Positions 13,141 to 24,508 of a DNA stretch of 64,000 bases are shown here, in pieces (the stretch's first letter is position 1; each line of letters starts with the position of its first letter). The stretch comes from Euonymus europaeus (Eukaryota > Streptophyta > Magnoliopsida > Celastrales > Celastraceae): contig OY756957.1 in the NCBI GenBank assembly GCA_963580455.1, positions 2,919,001 to 2,983,000 on the forward strand, given 5' to 3'. Made by a program: the position numbers and the translations under genes. The notes below the pieces were generated by a model. That model saw only the letters and a list, made by a program, of their open reading frames with translations, did not search any database and had not been told where the DNA came from.

Positions 13141-14840
13141 CTATGGCACCCTGGCTTTTTTGTACAAAGCAGTGTCGGAGTGAACAACTCGAGACCTTGT
13201 AGCTGATCTATGGCGGTGATTATGGGGTCGATGCTTGTGGTGAGAACCGTGACCATTGCTCTCTTTCTTCTCTTCCTTTGGTGCTTGGCATTCTTTGGAT
13301 GTATCAGACTCAGTTGGGACTGTGTACACAAAAGGTCCAATTGGGATATCACCATAGTCCTTTAGACTGTCTAATGTCTTCACAACAGTACTCATACTTG
13401 GTCTGTGTTTAGGCCTGTGATTTAGACACTGATATGCTAATTGTGCTGCTTTCCGCGCCCCGCTCTCCGAGTACTGGCCTTCTAGTCTTGGATCCATAAT
13501 TCTAGTAAGTCTGCGGGAATCATTAAGCGCTGGCCTTGCCCACTCTGTTAGATTCTGTTCTCTCTGTGGTCTTGTCTTGTCTACTGATCTTCTTCCTGTT
13601 AATAGCTCCAATAGTACCACACCAAAACTGTACACGTCGCTCATTGATGTCAAGTGACCTGAAAAATGAACAAATAGATTCATATTTAGTGTATGGCAGC
13701 CTTAATTAAACACCACATTAGCCTGTTTTTATTGCTAATCTGTGACTAATCAAACGTATTCATACCTGTCATGATGTATTCAGGGGCAGCATAGCCATGA
13801 GTCCCCATAACTCTAGTGGAAACATGAGTTTCATCTCCTTCTGGACCGTCTTTCGCTAGACCAAAATCTGATAATTTGGCTGTGTAATCCTGGAAGATTA
13901 ATCAGAGACGATAAGTAGAGCATTCATTGAAGAATAATTTTTGATTAATGACTGAGTCAACATGGATTAAGACTAGCTTACAGAGTCCAGTAATATGTTT
14001 GAAGCTTTGAAATCTCTGTATATTACAGGTTTCTCTGCTTCATGAAGGAAGGCTAGTCCTTTTGCAGCTCCTAAAGCTATCTTCATTCTTGTCGACCATG
14101 GCAATGGCACTGAATATCCTGCACAACCCAGAAATTAACACGAACTTCAGTATTTGCAAATTTTGTTTTAACTCAATAACATTATAACCAGATTATAAAA
14201 ATTAAAAAAAAAAACATACTTCTAAACAATTGATTTTCTAAGCTTCCTCGCGGCATGTATTCATAGACCAAGAGCCTGTGCTCATCTTCACAACAATATC
14301 CAATTAGCTTCACAAGATGTGGATGCCTTAATTGCCCCAAAAATATCACTTCAGTCTGTTGAACAAGAAGAAAAAAGATTAGGAAATTATATTTCAGTTG
14401 AATCACAAGTACTGGAAGCCGAAGCAAAGAGAGAAAAGAGATAAACTCACCAACCACTCCCTATGACCCTGTGAACCGTCCAAGTCTAACAGCTTGACTG
14501 CGACCGGCTGAGCTTCCAAACCAGGCCTAAGCTTCTCATCAACGAATCCTTTGTGCACCGGTCCGAACCCACCTTCACCGAGAAAGTTACTCGATGAAAA
14601 ACTTTGTGTAATCAGCTTCAACTCCGCGAGCATAAACACGTGAAGGTTCGAACCAGCCAGAGATATTGAAAGTTCCTCTGAAAGCGTCGAGCTCGGATAA
14701 CTCAAATCAGTAAGTCTTTGAAATGAACTCTGCCTTGTGGCCTTCTTTGGTTTATTACTACAAGGCTTTGTTGTCTGATCAACAGGAGGCAAGTAACAGC
14801 TTGTAATAATGCATCTCCAGTTTCCTTTCTTTGCAGTCAT
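13141..14840 (-). CDS. Receptor-like cytoplasmic kinase, RIPK-like (RLCK VII)
   Basis: There are five exons on the minus strand: 14451-14840, 14220-14355, 13982-14118, 13766-13889 and 13141-13658. All junctions are GT-AG and 1305 spliced bases give 434 residues. The kinase domain shows the glycine loop G88-EGGFG-P94, the ATP-binding VAVK lysine at about K116, the catalytic YRDFKASN loop (D211) and DFG at D229. An activation segment with [15 protein letters not shown] follows. These are hallmarks of RLCK VII Ser/Thr kinases, which relay signals from immune receptors at the plasma membrane. Both the N-terminal [13 protein letters not shown] block and the whole kinase resemble RIPK. The protein begins MTAKK, so it has no Gly2 for myristoylation; Cys10 and Cys15 could be acylated. 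The C-tail is His/Arg-rich ([15 protein letters not shown]). The start is the ATG giving MTAKKGNW. An in-frame ATG 11 codons upstream is less likely. Confidence 0.93.
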
Positions 14841-14895
14841 CGTTGCTGAGGAAATTATTTTGTTTTGGTACAAAATGTCTGAAGGCTCTGAGGAC

Positions 14896-14905
14896 TTTAT
14901 ATAAA
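14896..14905 (-). promoter_or_regulatory. Candidate TATA box of the kinase gene
   Basis: TTTATATAAA lies 56-65 bases upstream of the start codon, which would imply a short 5' UTR. Other TATATA runs occur near 15075-15100, so this assignment is tentative. Confidence 0.35.
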
Positions 14906-15951
14906 GGAGAGGCTAAATTTTAAGACTGAATATTCAAATCTCTACTCCTCTCTCCAAACGCGGACAATGAGAAATAAGCTCGCAACTACTTTTTTGTGAC
15001 CAAATCTTTGATCAATTTTTCTCCCTCTCTCTATATTATATCTTCTTCTTCACAGCATGGAATTCTTCTACACCTTATTATATGTATATATATAGGTAGT
15101 TTGCTTTGTATTTTACGTATTTGATTAATGGGTAATGAGTCACAGAAGTCCACGTAGTTGGTTTGTGAGAAAATGACATGGCTACCCCTCTTGACTTTTG
15201 CCATCTTTTTGTGTTCCGTCTGTTGCAGCTCTTTTGTGCCGAGGCATATTTAAGAGTTTTACTTGTATGGGTCAGTTTGCATTTTAGGTAAAAACTAAAA
15301 GGAAAGGTGATAAAATTGACTAATGTGTTAAATTAGTTTATTGAACAAATGGTCAAACCCTTAAAGCCAAACTCCAGCTAGCTCACACTGGGGGTGAGAA
15401 AATAGCATTTTCTTTCTCAGTCTTCCTTCATGGAGGGTAGTTTCGTTAAATAAGCAGCAACTTGCTCTTAGACTTGGTTGGATAAAAGTTGGTCTGCTTG
15501 CAATATTATTGATTAGTTTCTAGAAGCCTAGCTCATAAATAAATTATTATAATTCCAACAAGAATGTGATCCTTTTACTAATTAACAATGGAACCCTATC
15601 TTTATGGTCCTAATCAAGGTACAAAATAATCGCAACCGTGTGGATTGTCGACTTTTTCTGGATCGGATGGTCGCGATTGTCCCATGCAGTTGGCCTTATA
15701 ATAAGGTTGTTGAGGGGTCATGTAAACACCTTCGTAATCCTCCCTTCTTTTTTTTGCCTTATATTCAACATAAAATGTCCTAAACTCCTAATTTATGATT
15801 AATCAACATTTGTGTTTGGGGATACTTTTTCTTTATAATGAAACCCATATAACAATAAAGACCATAAACTTGTACTTCTCGCCCTTCCTTTAAAATCTTC
15901 GGACTTTCTCATAATCGTTAATGATTCTAGTTTTTTTTTGACAATTTTAAT
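14906..15951. other. Kinase promoter region, no gene seen
   Basis: Upstream DNA of the minus-strand kinase gene. I see no coding exon and no clear repeat. Confidence 0.35.
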
Positions 15952-16084
15952 GTTTTTGTTGCATTAATTTTAAATATTGAGATGTGCACATATGATCGAT
16001 GTGCACATATGATTGATGTGAAATGTGGACCTCACATAAAATCGTGGGGTCTATCTCAATATTTGAAATAATGCACACAAAAAA
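15952..16084. repeat. Short inverted-repeat element (MITE-like)
   Basis: The left end TGTTTTTGTTGCATTAATTT continues to AAATATTGAGATG. The reverse complement of the right end (GTGTTTTTTGTGTGCATTAT, then TTCAAATATTGAGAT) pairs with it over about 30 bases with a few mismatches. Inside, GATGTGCACATATGAT is repeated in tandem (about 15979-16010). It is about 133 bp; target duplication not resolved. Confidence 0.55.
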
Positions 16085-18300
16085 CACTGGATTGTGATGG
16101 TTGCCGAAACTTCTCCGCCAGTCGAGAGTTTCTATTGTCAAAGAGGTAGTAGGTATATAGAATGATCCGTGTGATTTGTCAATGTACTCAATCGATCGTC
16201 GGTTGGTGAAGTCAATGGGCATTGTTGTCATTTCAAATATAACACATGAAAACGATGACCATGTCCACTTTAGTCTTTGAAGACATCAAATCCCCTTTCC
16301 TGTGCAGCACAAGGTTTCAAACCAATACAAGATATATTAGTCCGTACGTGGAAAATGTGATAACAGTAATGTTAGGGATTTCAATAATTTTAATCCTCAA
16401 ATATCCCAATGTAATATTTATTTGATCGGTTATCATGACATTATAGCAAGAGCCTCATTGAAAATCACACCTAATAAATGACTAACATATGTTAGTGGGA
16501 TAGTTTTGGGATAAAAATAACTGGAATCTTTATATTTTTTATTTGATAAATGACAACGGTAATTATATAAATAGTTATAATCAAAAAATGTCAAGCATAT
16601 ATATGGCCCAACCTGATTGCTTCTAGAAAGTTAAAAATGCTGTAAATGACCAAACAAAAAGTTTCAACTTTATAGCCATTCATGTTTTTCACGGATCTGG
16701 TAATTGTAGGTTTCCGACAAATTTATGATCCTGCAATTCTAAGTAGATTAACCCTAAACCACCATAATATTATAGTTTCTGCAGGTCAGAATATTTGGGA
16801 AGAACAAATCAAGCAAGTTACTACTACTTCACCTAGCTAGCTAGCTTCTCCATGGAACTTCACCAAACATGATGAAAGAGTTTCTAGAACCTTTGCCTAT
16901 TTTAGTTTGACGAACCTTCACAGTGTTCGGATGGATGGATGGATGGATGGATGGATCGATCGATATGTAGGAATTAACCACGTGACCTGAAAAAGTCCAT
17001 AGATTTCAGTTCAATTACCAACCAAAATTAACTAACAAAAAACAAACACCACCAAGTGCTCAGTTCAACAACCCAAGACTCTGCCTTACAGAGAGAGTTG
17101 CTTGATCTTCATGGAGTTGTTTACGTACACAATTTTGTAAGTGTATATATACGTACGGAATGTGTGTATATATACATTAGTCAAAGTCAATATTAGATAT
17201 CAGGCCTGTATTTATGCATACGGCCTGGGATTGATTCCATGCCTTCAACCGTGTCAGCAACATGTCAGCGTGCGGAAATATAAGCCCATGAATTTCTGCA
17301 ACGGCCCAAATGTAGAGCCCATTGAGAAGCCCAAGAGCTTCACCAGTCACCACTCCCCGTCACCAGATTCACCACATGGTATTAAGTTATTAACTATTAA
17401 TTATCAAGTTGCGTGATGGGCTACAAGATGCAAACTGATACGTTGACCCAAAACCTAAAGCCCAGTGGGTTGGGCTCTATTAGGGCTGGACTTACTAACC
17501 CAAATATCCTGGCCCTGGTGTGTAGGCCTTCTATTATGAGCCCGATATCACGCGCACAACCAATGCATTGTGGACGTTTTCGAATATATATCCAGACTTG
17601 CCGTACATACAACGTTGTGCCCTACTAATTACAAATTGGTTATAGCAATTCTGGATGCAATTTTATGCACAAAAGTAATTAAACAAAAATAGGAACACAA
17701 GTTTTTACGTGGTTCGACAAATCGTTTATGTTCACTGATATTTAAATTTTTATTCAACAGGTTGGTGAATTTTTATAAAACATCAAAGTGAGAGAATTAA
17801 CTTATGTCCGATGATCAACTTGAAGTCATCATTTTATAGAGATGAAACGTAACTCATTTGACGATCATAATTATTATTTAATCTCCGACATTAATCTATG
17901 GAAGGAGTTACTCCCCTTAATCCTCAGTCGTTGGGACAATCTTTTCCTTATCCCATGGATTGAGACCTTTCTTTTATCCATGGGTTGATGCCCTTCCCTT
18001 ACCTTGGGTTGGTTTGATCCTTCGCATGCTCTCTAAAGAGCTACCTTAGGCATCCTTCATTTATTTCGCCACCTGTTATGCTGACTACGCATGACTCATT
18101 TTTTTCATCCACAAAAGCCCCTAGCCTTTACTCTGTCTTTTCTTTTCTCAAAAAAGAATAAATGAAGTCTCAAAGTTGTCACTTGTTGGGGTTCTTCTCG
18201 TCTTGGACATTCCTTGTCCTCTTGAGTAAATTGAGCATCTCTCTATATTTTTTTACATATATACATACCAAAGCTTGTATAGCGTCTTTCTTGGCACATT
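16085..18300. other. Intergenic DNA, no gene supported
   Basis: Open frames at 17141-17416 and 17413-17628 lack recognisable domains. The ACACAAGTTTTTACGTGGTTCG stretch near 17697-17718 resembles sequence often seen in dispersed plant repeats, but I cannot assign an element. Confidence 0.35.
16929..16957. repeat. (GGAT)n microsatellite
   Basis: About six GGAT units followed by CGATCGAT. Confidence 0.85.
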
Positions 18301-18593
18301 TATGCGGGGTTGGACTTGGGGTTAGGGTGAAGCCTTTTTAAAGGTGAATATATGCGAGTGAGGTTAGACTTCAGTCCTGGGGTGACGCCTTTGGCGTATT
18401 TTTACGAGGGAGTTTAGACCTCAACCCCTGCCTTCTTTGGCATACCCATGAGAGATTCGACCTCAACCCTTGGGTAATGCCTTCATAGACATACCAATTA
18501 GAGGTTAGCTATAGCTTAGAGGTGATGCCTTCTTTGACATACCTATGTGAGGTTCAACATCAACCCCTTGGTGGGGTGATTCCTTTTTAGGCA
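18301..18593. repeat. Six degenerate tandem units of about 49 bp
   Basis: Unit starts are at about 18302, 18352, 18402, 18447, 18495 and 18543. Each has a TATG(A/C)GAG-like start, a GGTT(C/A)GAC(C/T)TCAACCC-like middle and GGTGATGCCTTCTTTGGCATA-like end, in the same order but strongly diverged. Confidence 0.6.
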
Positions 18594-19828
18594 AATCAAT
18601 TTCCCCGTGGACCTATCACTTGAAGGTCAACTTGTCACATGAGTAAATTCGTTGCTCGAGTTTGAGAAAATATGTCCGAGTGACTTGATTGGAATCAAAT
18701 GAAAAGTTTAGCGATTCAGTTGAAACGTTTAATCTTTCAATGAACAAAATGAAACATGAAATATTTTTCAATGACCGAAAATAATATTAATCCCTTTATT
18801 TAACCTTATTCAATAAGGACATAAAGGTTATCACTCCACTTTTAGCTTGAAAAACCAATCACAAGAATAACCCATCTGCAGTCTACTTTTTACATTAATC
18901 GATTTGACGTTCCTTGGCCCATCTCATGGCCTTGCCCATATACTAAGTTTCATGTATCTTCCTTTCTCAGCTACCTCTCTCCTTCTACCTCACTTTTGCG
19001 AAGTCATCGTACATCAATTTTTACGTTTTTTGGTTTTCATCGAATTTTTGTAATTGTGGTTTTAATCCACTTATGTTTCTTCTAGATGTTGAGCCCTGTT
19101 TAGTTCCAAAATCTATGCAACGCAAGAAGAAGAAGAAAAAGAAAAAAAAAAGGAAAAGGAAGGAAACAAATTTAAGCAATCTAATATAATAATTGCAAGA
19201 ACCCGAATGCACACAATATACAGCGGGAAACCTTAACTGCCAATTTTTAAAATATACAAATATGTGCATTCATGTTATAATTGATTATATTATACGCACT
19301 TCAACAATACTGCACATGGCAGTCGTAGTAATGCAAGCTTATAACAAATATATACACACAAAATAATTATAGCATGAATCATGTTTATATATATATATAT
19401 TGGACCAGATCACTACACAATTAAATCACACTATATATATACCGTTTATGTCAAAATGGAATAATTAAAATATTCAATAATTTATTGACCAACCAATAGG
19501 CTATTATCCATATATAGCAATAAAAAGGGCAGCAATGTAGTAACAGATAAATTGGAAAATTAAACGTAAATTATAAAACTCAATTAGCTAGTATATTACG
19601 TTAACAATCAACTTGTGTAAAAGTGAACGTGAAGGGAGAAAATGCGCACACAATTAGTGCTCTTGACAACAAATCAAACGTAGATATATGTATAACAAAA
19701 TTCAAGCTATTCAGCACAATAATATACAAATCAATGCTTAATACAATAAAATCAATAGTGTTATTAATTACCTGATCAAACAAAAATGATAGCAAATATT
19801 TCTTGTAAATATGAACACATCTATCTAT
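18594..19828. other. Intergenic DNA, nothing recognised
   Basis: It contains a purine run near 19124-19170 and short (TA)n runs near 19386 and 19431. No gene or element is recognised. Confidence 0.4.
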
Positions 19829-20150
19829 CTATACTAAATATAATTTCTAAACTAAAGTTTTGGTTGAACACCACCGTGACACGTGAATCACTTTAACATT
19901 GTCATGTGGAATTTCTATAGCGAGTAATGAATGAATATAGAGTTAGTTCATGCATTTGATTCATCTATACTTCTATACTATATATAATTCCTAAAGCAAA
20001 TCTATACTTCTATACTGTATATAATTCATAAAGCAAAGTTTTGGTTGAACTCCACTGTGACATGTGGATCACTCTAACATTGCCACGTTGAATTTTTATA
20101 GCGAGTAATGAATGAATATAGAGTTAGTTAATGCATTTGATTCATGGTGG
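19829..20150. repeat. Direct tandem duplication, period about 181 bp
   Basis: Copy 1 starts CTATACTAAATATAATTTCT (19829). Copy 2 starts CTATACTGTATATAATTCAT (20010) and follows the same order, sharing AAGTTTTGGTTGAAC and GCGAGTAATGAATGAATATA in both. The second copy stops near 20150. The TCTATACT...ATATATAATT start resembles plant Helitron 5' ends, but no CTRR hairpin end was found. Confidence 0.6.
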
Positions 20151-20723
20151 GTTCATAAATCTACCTCTTCATTAGGTATAAATTATTGGTGTCTTCCCCT
20201 AACTTTAATTGCAAAAACAATAGAATATCATATCCAAGCCCTGTATAGAGAGTAACAAAATAGTCAGAGAGATTGTCGTGAATCATGATTCTGAACCATG
20301 AAAAATTATGTGTGAGAGAGATCGTGCGATGAATCCGTGGATTTTAAGCATATAAGATCTTTGACTTTAGCGATGGAACATTACTAGACTCTGGCGACAG
20401 ATGGTTTGACTGACTGAAGTTTCTCTTGACTATTTGCAATTTTCAATGTTTTTTTTACTTCTTAGTCATTTCTGTATCATGCATACGGAAAAATCATTTT
20501 GAAGCAGTCGAAGGTGTATCTTTCTAAGGTATTCTCATTTATTTTTTGTTTTATATGCATTCTCTATAATTTATATACAAATTATAAAAATCTCATCCGA
20601 GTGATTGAAATGTAAAATTTAAGAATTTATCATTATATATTATATATGATTTTGTAGCTCGAAGGAAACTATTCCAAAATAATAATAATTTAAAGTCTTC
20701 TATTAACATCTTCAAATATTTAG
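20151..20723. other. Intergenic DNA before the hAT element
   Basis: No gene or further repeat recognised; AT-rich. Confidence 0.35.
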
Positions 20724-21254
20724 ATAAATTATAGGCCTGTCAAAATTAACCGTGAAAATCGCACCGCCCGACCGAACCGACCGTTTGGGCGGTTTAATTT
20801 TTTTTAAAAAAATAAAACCGACCGTTCGATCGGAAATCATGATTAAAATAAATAAAATGGTCGGTTCATACATATTCACATAAACCGTTCGGTTATAACC
20901 GAACCGACCGCCTATAATAATATATATGCTTTAAAAGTTTAAATATAATTATATTTACATATGTTTAAATTTAACTGGTTAATACTTTAACTCTTTAAGT
21001 TAAATATCTTAATATCTTTAGACTTTAGTGAATTGGTTATTACGACTTACGAAGTCTCAAGTCTCAACAGTTAAAAACTTTAAATAATTAAATAATTAAA
21101 TATTTGACTAGGGTTCACATTCCAAAAATCAAAATTCCATTTCACACTTGCAACCCTTGAAGAACACAGAGTCTAGAGCGGCAGAGCCGTCGTCATCCCC
21201 CCTCCCTCTATGCTCTCTCAATTAGTCAATTGACTTAATCATCATCATTTCTTG

Positions 21255-21581
21255 TGGTAAGTTTTTTTTTTTTTTTGTTTCTTTGACAGAATCGACACCC
21301 TTCTATTATGGGTTTTCTATTATTACTGCATATCGACATCTTTCTTGTTAAGTTCCTCTACTGGTAGTCTAGTTTTTGTTTTGAGTGGGTTTAATAACAA
21401 AATTTGGAGCAGCTTTCAAATCGGTATTTGATTCAGTGACGGAGCTCTTGCTTCTTAGCTCTTGCTTCTTAACTCTTGATCCATTTTGCTTGATATTTAC
21501 ATTACAGCCTTGATTTTATAATTTTATTGCCTTGTGTCTTGTACTAATTTCATTATTTAATGATTTTGTTTTACTGTTTCA
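21255..21581 (+). other. Probable 5' UTR intron of the hAT transposase gene
   Basis: TTGTG|GTAAGT at 21255 and TTACTGTTTCAG at 21581 are good splice sites around a T-rich sequence, placed 30 bases before the start codon. A leader intron is common in plant hAT genes; inferred only. Confidence 0.5.
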
Positions 21582-21610
21582 GATAGTCTTCACGCTTGAA
21601 TATTGAGCAA

Positions 21611-23844
21611 ATGGCTGAAGAGAATCAAGAGGTAGAGATGGGAACTATTGATCAAGAGGCAGATTTGGTGCACCCCACAGTTACATCAAATCTGGATGCT
21701 ACGGTTAGTCAACCTAATCCATCTTCTAGAAAAAGATCATGGGTGTGGGAGCATTTTGATGTGCTTGAGAACCAAGTTGGTAGACGTAGGGCATTTTACA
21801 AATATTGTAATAAAAGTTATGCTGCGGATTCAAAACAAAATGGTACTGGATCCTTGATTAACCATTTGTGTTGTGTATGTTCATCTTTGGAGAATCCATT
21901 TAGGGATAGAGAGGGTGAATTGGTGAAGGGCCAGTCTACCTTGTCCTTTAACCCTTTAAAACCTGGTGAGGAATCGTCTCCATCATTGACGAGAGCATTT
22001 AATCCTGTGAAAGCAAAGCGAGCCTTAGCCCGCATGATCATAATAGATGAATTACCTTTTAGATTTGTGGAGGGTGAGGGGTTTAAGCAATTTGTGCATG
22101 AGATTTGTCCTAAATGGACTAAGATCCCTTCTCGTGGGACAATTACTAAAGAGTGCCTTGAAATGTATTTGGCTGAGAGGGTAAATTTGACAAAATCTCT
22201 TGAAGGGCGGCGTGTTTGTCTCACTACGGACACATGGACTTCTGTCCAAAATTTGAATTACATGTGTCTCACCGCACACTTCATTGATAGTGGTTGGAAA
22301 ATGCATAAACGTATTTTGAATTTCTGCATTGTGGATGATCATAAGGGTGCAACATTAGGTAAGGAGGTGGAAACATGCTTACTAAATTGGGGAATAGATA
22401 AGATTCTTACTCTTACTGTTGACAATGCTAGTGCCAATAACTTGCTTATTGAATTCTTGAAAAAGAAAATGAAGTATAGAAAGAACACTTTGTTGAATCA
22501 TGAATTCTTGCATGTTAGATGTAGTGCGCATATATTGAATCTAGTTGTTGGTGATGGTTTAAAGGATATGAATGAGTACATAGTCAAGGTAAGAAATGCA
22601 GTGAAGTATGTTAGGTCATCTCCGCAAAGGATGAAAGTTTTTAGACTTTGTGCGGAAAAGGAAAAATTATCTTGTAAACATAATGTTGTTTTGGATGTAC
22701 CTACAAGATGGAATTACACGTACGAGATGTTAGAGAGAGCTGAAAAATATCAAAAAGCATTTGAAAGATTGGAGGAGGATGATCCTAATTTTTTACGTAG
22801 TGTCGCTTTTGAGGATGATAATGGTGATGGAGGGAGGAGGATTGTTTTCGGAGTGCCTACTTGTGATGAATGGGAAAATGTGAGGTTGTTTGCAAAGTTT
22901 CTTAAACTTTTCTATGATGCAACAATACAATTTTCAGGGTCTAACTTTGTGACGGTAAATGGTTTTGTTACCGAATTGTTGACAATTCGAGATTCCATCG
23001 AGATCGAATGCAATGGTACTAATCAAATGTTGAAGAAGGTTGCTGAAAATATGATCACTAAATTCACAAAATATTGGGGAAACATTGAAAGCATGAACTC
23101 TTTGTTGTTTGTTGGACTTGTGCTTGATCCTCGATGTAAGTTAAAGATGATAGAGTACTCTTTCGATACAACATCAGGGGTAGCGAAGAAAGTAAAAGAA
23201 ACTTTAAATGCTTTTTATAATGCATATCTTGAGGAGGAGGGAGTTTCTAATGTTCAAGGAAAGACTGCTGAAAAAAGTAAACAGACAAGGAACAATGGAA
23301 AACCTCCTACGGGTACAAGTGCATCAAGGTTGGCTATTTTTCAAGAACATTTGAAAGCGTCACAGTGTCCTGAAAACAATTCTGAAGTGGATCGATATTT
23401 GTTGGAGAGCTTGGAAGAGGACAATGAAAGGTTTGATCTTCTTTCATGGTGGAAGGTTAATTCGAGTAGATATCATGTACTATCAAGAGTTGCAAGGGAT
23501 GTCCTTGCAATTCCAGTGTCTACTGTTGCTTCCGAGTCTACATTTAGTACAGCAGGCCGTGTAATTGATCCATTTCGTAGTTCATTGTCTCCTACAATGG
23601 TTGAGGCCCTCATTTGTTCACAAAATTGGATACGTTCCTCGTCTAAACCAATTAATCTTCGAGAGGCCATGGATGACGTTGAGCATTTTGAAAAGCTTGA
23701 TAATGGTATGTCTTTCTTTTTTGAAAATTCTATATGTTTGTGTTTTGTAGTTTTTCTGCCTAAATAGTAAATATGTGCTTGAAACTTGCTTATGTAGAGT
23801 ATCGGGAAAAACTTGATGGTAAGAATGTTGAATCAATGAATTAG
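21611..23844 (+). CDS. hAT transposase (zf-BED / RICESLEEPER-like)
   Basis: The first ATG (MAEENQEVEMG) begins a frame open to 23767 (718 residues). A better C-terminus comes from a GT-AG intron, 23706-23797. This joins exon 21611-23705 to 23798-23844 and gives about 713 residues ending EYREKLDGKNVESMN. A BED-type zinc finger spans about residues 43-92. The RNase H-like catalytic core shows D in LTTDTWTS (about 207) and in TVDNASAN (about 271). The C-terminal hAT dimerisation region has SESTFSTAGRV, which supplies the third acidic residue (about E642). Hence the D-D-E set is present. Oddity: the first zinc cysteine of the BED finger is replaced by Tyr (AFYKYC, about residue 63). The enzyme would cut and rejoin the element ends in the nucleus. 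A domesticated gene is less likely because complete ends surround it. Confidence 0.93.
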
Positions 23845-24508
23845 ATCAATAATTATGTTGTTGGAGGGACTGCAACTACTGGAGTTCTCTACTCTTTTGT
23901 AAGTTTGTATACCTTTATTTATTACTTGTTGAAGTCTAGATTGATTAATGGCTGCTGGACTCATTTTTCATTCTTCTTCTACCACTGGAGTTGCATTTTG
24001 CAGGTTTCAAATTTTAAGTTGTTGAAGTTGAAGGTGCAGCTGGATGAATGATGCTTGCGTACTGCCTACTGGAATTGCAGCAGTTGTTGTCTTCTTGTGC
24101 TGCATTGCTGCCTATTGATTAATAATTTAATTTTTGTGTGTGTAATATTTAAATATTGTAATGGTTATGTCGTTATGGACTTGCTTTGGTTGCACTTTAT
24201 GTTTGTGTAATGAATTATGGCTTGTAAACATTTAACAGATTGGATTGATTGCTTGAAGTATTGAACATGTTCTCTTCTTCTTCTTCAATTTAAGGCTTTG
24301 GTCATTTGGCCCAACAAAAAATTAGGGCCCATAATAAAACCGATAACCGACCTTTGACCGACCGAACCAAATGGCCGGTTTCCCCTTTTACATTTCATAT
24401 GTTGGTCGGTTTTGATTATTCAAAAATAAAAAAACCGAAAATAACAGCCCGGGTTAGGAGGTGTCGGAAAACCGATCAAAACCGACCAATGACAGGCCTA
24501 ATAAATTA

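Larger units (their letters stand above)
20732..24500 (+). mobile_element. hAT-superfamily DNA transposon, structurally complete (3769 bp)
   Basis: The terminal inverted repeats TAGGCCTGTCA (20732-20742) and TGACAGGCCTA (24490-24500) are perfect over 11 bp. They are flanked by a perfect 8-bp target duplication ATAAATTA (20724-20731 and 24501-24508), the length expected for hAT elements. Both ends carry many short subterminal motifs related to ACCGACC/GGTCGGT (about 20757-20915 and 24345-24488). Such motifs are the usual binding sites for hAT transposase. An uninterrupted transposase gene lies inside. Intact ends, perfect duplication and an open gene suggest a recent insertion. Confidence 0.95.

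Noticed and set aside
16949..16960. Possible CRISPR-like or satellite array
   Set aside because: It is a simple GGAT/CGAT microsatellite; no spacer-repeat structure exists, and none is expected in a plant nuclear region.
17141..17628. Two 71-91 residue frames
   Set aside because: No domain and no gene structure; stop-poor by chance.
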